A stretch of DNA of 64,000 bases. Origin: Lentzea sp. NBRC 105346. GTDB lineage: Bacteria; Actinomycetota; Actinomycetes; Mycobacteriales; Pseudonocardiaceae. This document shows, in pieces, positions 61,856-64,000 of this stretch. A model generated the notes under the pieces. That model did no database searches. It had not been told where the DNA came from and was given only the letters and a program-made list of their open reading frames with translations. The position numbers and the translations under genes are program-made. Each line of letters opens with the position of its first letter. Within the stretch, counting starts at the first letter, position 1. The stretch spans positions 1 to 64,000 of the forward strand of contig NZ_BSTQ01000028.1 in assembly GCF_030269605.1 (NCBI RefSeq), in the 5' to 3' direction.

Positions 61856-62652
61856 TTTGGTTCCCTCCAAATTCCGTTGAGCAGGCGCGGTAACAGGCTT
61901 CGGACGAGCGACCGGGGCAGCGGCACGCCCGTCGAATCGGTTTCGCGCACGGGTGGGGGCTCCTCCGGCGCGGGTGTCACGCGCGGGCGGAGCGGGACGT
62001 CGCGCAGGGCCCGCGTGACGGTGACGGAGGTGCCGTCGGTGTGGGTGACGACGATGAGCAGCCCCTCGCCGAGCATGCGCGACACCTCGACGGTGACCGG
62101 GAAAAGGCCGCGGCCGGCGGCGAACGCGATGTCGCGGGCGCTGCTGCGGCCGGTGGCGTGCTGCAGGATCTCGCGGCGGGACTCGGTGAGGGTTTCCTCT
62201 TGCGGGTCAGCTGATTCCGCGGGCGCGACGCGGTCGAGATGCGGCGAGACCGCGACGGGCAGCGAGCGCAGCGAGACCAGCCTGCGGGAGGTCTCCTGCA
62301 GCAGCCGGACCGGATCGACGCCGGGCGTCATCGGCAGCGGGACGTCGACCGGCCGGTCCAGCCGGCAGTCCACGATCTCGCCCGTGACGATCGCGAACAC
62401 GGCGTCGTGCGCGGCCATCATCGCGACGACCTGGAGCTCGGTCGAGCCGACGGCGCCGCGCGCCACGAGCTCGGACTGACGGGCCCAATCGGATTTGCTG
62501 ATTCGGCCCGAGCGCAACAACAAAGCGTCAGGTGCGGGTGACCCTGCGCTATAAACGGAGATGACGATGCCATTGCGCAGGTGGAACAGACCGCCGGGAT
62601 TACCGACCACGTGCAGCGTGGCCGTGACCCCGGCGGTCTGCCGTCCGGTCAA
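61852..62652 (-). CDS. DUF4388-like regulatory protein
   Basis: The 266-residue protein has an N-terminal DUF4388-like segment (TGVTATLHVVG-type strand, PGGLFHLRNGIVISVYSAG), a middle region with a second helical domain, and a Pro-rich tail. TTG at 62652 is the first conventional start. However, the frame upstream reads SDNQISFDLLAGVLTGRQTA, which looks like the true domain start. A CTG at 62697 with GGGAG upstream may be used instead. A TTA codon is at 61891-61893. It heads an operon with two Roadblock proteins. Confidence 0.72.
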   Translation of the reverse strand: MTGRQTAGVTATLHVVGNPGGLFHLRNGIVISVYSAGSPAPDALLLRSGRISKSDWARQSELVARGAVGSTELQVVAMMAAHDAVFAIVTGEIVDCRLDRPVDVPLPMTPGVDPVRLLQETSRRLVSLRSLPVAVSPHLDRVAPAESADPQEETLTESRREILQHATGRSSARDIAFAAGRGLFPVTVEVSRMLGEGLLIVVTHTDGTSVTVTRALRDVPLRPRVTPAPEEPPPVRETDSTGVPLPRSLVRSLLPRLLNGIWREPN

Positions 62653-62810
62653 AACGCCCGCGAGCAGGTCGAAGGAGATCTGGTTGTCGCTTCTCAGCGG
62701 GAGCTCCCGAGTTCGTCAATTGGACGTGTGCCTCATCGACGGCCCAGCCACCCGCGTTACGCAACTATTCAGTTCCGGCGAACATCACACGTTCGAGTGA
62801 AATGGCTTCG

Positions 62811-64000
62811 TCATTTCGCCCAGTCGGGGTATGAAAGCGCATTTCGCTGAATGCCGATCCAGCGCCTCGTGGTGAACTCGTCGAGATCCACATCATCGGC
62901 GTCGGTCGGTCGCGGGCCCGCATCATTGACGTGAACGTTCTTCGAGAAAACGCGCTGTGCGAATGCCAGCCCACGCATCGGATCACCCGTGTACACGGCG
63001 TTGACGAGCGCCTGGCAGCGGTTGACCAGTGCCAGCGCCTCCTCCTCGGTGTCCACCACGGTCACCGGCGCCACCGGTCCGAAGATCTCCTCGGTGAAGG
63101 CGGGCATGTCCGGTGTGACCTCGGTCAGCACCGTCGGCTGGTAGAACAGCCCGTCGTAGGTGCCGCCGGTGACCAGGTGCGCGCCGGCGTCGATCGACGG
63201 CCGGACGATCTTCTCGTGCACGCGGTCGCGTTGCACCGCGCTGATCAGCGGGCCCAGGTGCACGTCGGTTCGCATCGGGTCGCCGACCACGATCTGCCGC
63301 GCCCGCCGCGTCAGTGCCGCGACGTAGGCCTCGGCGACGTCGCGATGCACGATGTGGCGCGACGACGTGATGCACGTCTGGCCCTGGAAGTCGAACGACG
63401 ACCAGGCGCCGCACGTCGCGGCAGCCTCGACATCGGCGTCGTCGAGCACCACGAAGGCGTTGTCGCCGCCCAGTTCCAGCGAAGTCCGGCGCAACGTGCG
63501 CGACGCGATCCCGGCGACCCGCACGCCGATCTCGTTCGACCCGGTGAAGTGCACCAGCGCGACGTCCGGGTGCGCCGCGAGCGGTTCACCCGCGTCGGGG
63601 CCGAGTCCGGTGACGACGTTGAAGACACCCGGCGGCAGGCCCGCCTCGTGGCACACCTCGGCGAGCAGCTGCCCACCCGCGATCGGCGTGAGCTCGGCGG
63701 GCTTGAGTACGACCGCGTTGCCGGTCGCCAGCGCCGGGGCCATCGCGCGCATCGCCAGCACCAGCGGGAAGTTCCACGGCGTGATCACGCCGACGACGCC
63801 CAGCGGGATGCGCTCGAGCAGGGCGAGCTTGCCGGGCTTGGGGGAGGGCTGCACGTCGCCGCGGGCCATCGCCGCGAGCGACGCGGAGATGTTCAACCTG
63901 GAGAGTGCGGCGCCGACCTCGCCACGCGCTTTCGTCGCCACCCCACCGGTTTCGCGCATCAGCAGCTCGGTGAACTCGTCGGCGCGCGCCTCGATGCGCC
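62811..64000 (-). CDS. NAD(P)-dependent aldehyde dehydrogenase (5' end outside window)
   Basis: The visible 396 residues cover most of an aldehyde dehydrogenase of about 480: PLGVVGVITPWNFPLVLAM, SLELGGDNAFVVLDDAD (catalytic Glu), FQGQTCITSSR (catalytic Cys), and EEIFGPVAPV. It resembles benzaldehyde/vanillin-type members. The frame stays open to the window edge beyond the internal ATG at 63959, so the start is not in view. A short GAAATG/CATTTC hairpin overlaps the stop. Confidence 0.92.
   Translation of the reverse strand, partial: RIEARADEFTELLMRETGGVATKARGEVGAALSRLNISASLAAMARGDVQPSPKPGKLALLERIPLGVVGVITPWNFPLVLAMRAMAPALATGNAVVLKPAELTPIAGGQLLAEVCHEAGLPPGVFNVVTGLGPDAGEPLAAHPDVALVHFTGSNEIGVRVAGIASRTLRRTSLELGGDNAFVVLDDADVEAAATCGAWSSFDFQGQTCITSSRHIVHRDVAEAYVAALTRRARQIVVGDPMRTDVHLGPLISAVQRDRVHEKIVRPSIDAGAHLVTGGTYDGLFYQPTVLTEVTPDMPAFTEEIFGPVAPVTVVDTEEEALALVNRCQALVNAVYTGDPMRGLAFAQRVFSKNVHVNDAGPRPTDADDVDLDEFTTRRWIGIQRNALSYPDWAK

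Overview
The window is high-GC DNA with GTG/TTG starts, many 4-bp GTGA/ATGA gene overlaps, BldD, the actinobacterial integration host factor and a helicase-less PriA. That points to a filamentous actinomycete. Gene order and accessory content suggest a Pseudonocardiaceae-type genome, but this is inference. No rRNA, tRNA, CRISPR array, insertion sequence or phage gene was seen.

Positions 315-16022 are a conserved chromosomal backbone. It starts with an M24 peptidase, efp and nusB, then the convergent developmental regulator bldD. The pyrimidine operon follows (pyrR-pyrB-pyrC-membrane protein-carA-carB-pyrF), with a PyrR-binding RNA hairpin over the pyrR ribosome binding site. After it come mihF, gmk, rpoZ, coaBC and metK. 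The backbone resumes with priA (22126), def-fmt-rsmB (29744-32647), rpe and the riboflavin operon ribD-ribE-ribBA-ribH (34019-38074).

Accessory genes interrupt it. Positions 16133-22033 hold secreted or envelope enzymes: a Tat-exported phospholipase C, a repeat-rich membrane protein and two exported alpha/beta hydrolases. Positions 24198-29694 hold a gamma-glutamyltransferase, a berberine-bridge-type flavoenzyme and an ECF sigma factor operon that has suffered a roughly 280-bp tandem duplication. Positions 38491-44284 hold an XRE/DUF397 locus with a frameshifted third gene, an exported subtilase and an exported PQQ-type sugar dehydrogenase with a PKD domain.

The most unusual locus is a compact biosynthetic operon at 44573-56748. 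Its genes are a 2061-residue megasynthase (PfaD-like enoyl reductase-KS-AT-ACP-KR), a roughly 1300-residue second megasynthase (KS-AT-dehydratase-degenerate phosphopantetheinyl transferase-like tail), a free acyl carrier protein, an alpha/beta hydrolase and a GT1-family glycosyltransferase. All adjacent genes overlap by 1-4 bp. The parts recall polyunsaturated fatty acid synthases, heterocyst glycolipid synthases and enediyne synthases without matching any of them, so a glycosylated, iteratively made lipid or polyketide is the likely product. Three palindromes and a rare TTA codon suggest tight control.

The right end holds a methyltransferase, a BrnT/BrnA-like toxin-antitoxin pair, aconitase (acnA), a three-gene operon with two Roadblock/LC7 proteins and a DUF4388-like protein, and an aldehyde dehydrogenase cut by the window edge. 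Two near-identical hairpins with the same CTCAA loop sit 3 nt (nusB) and 2 nt (subtilase gene) after stop codons 38 kb apart and look like a dispersed terminator family.
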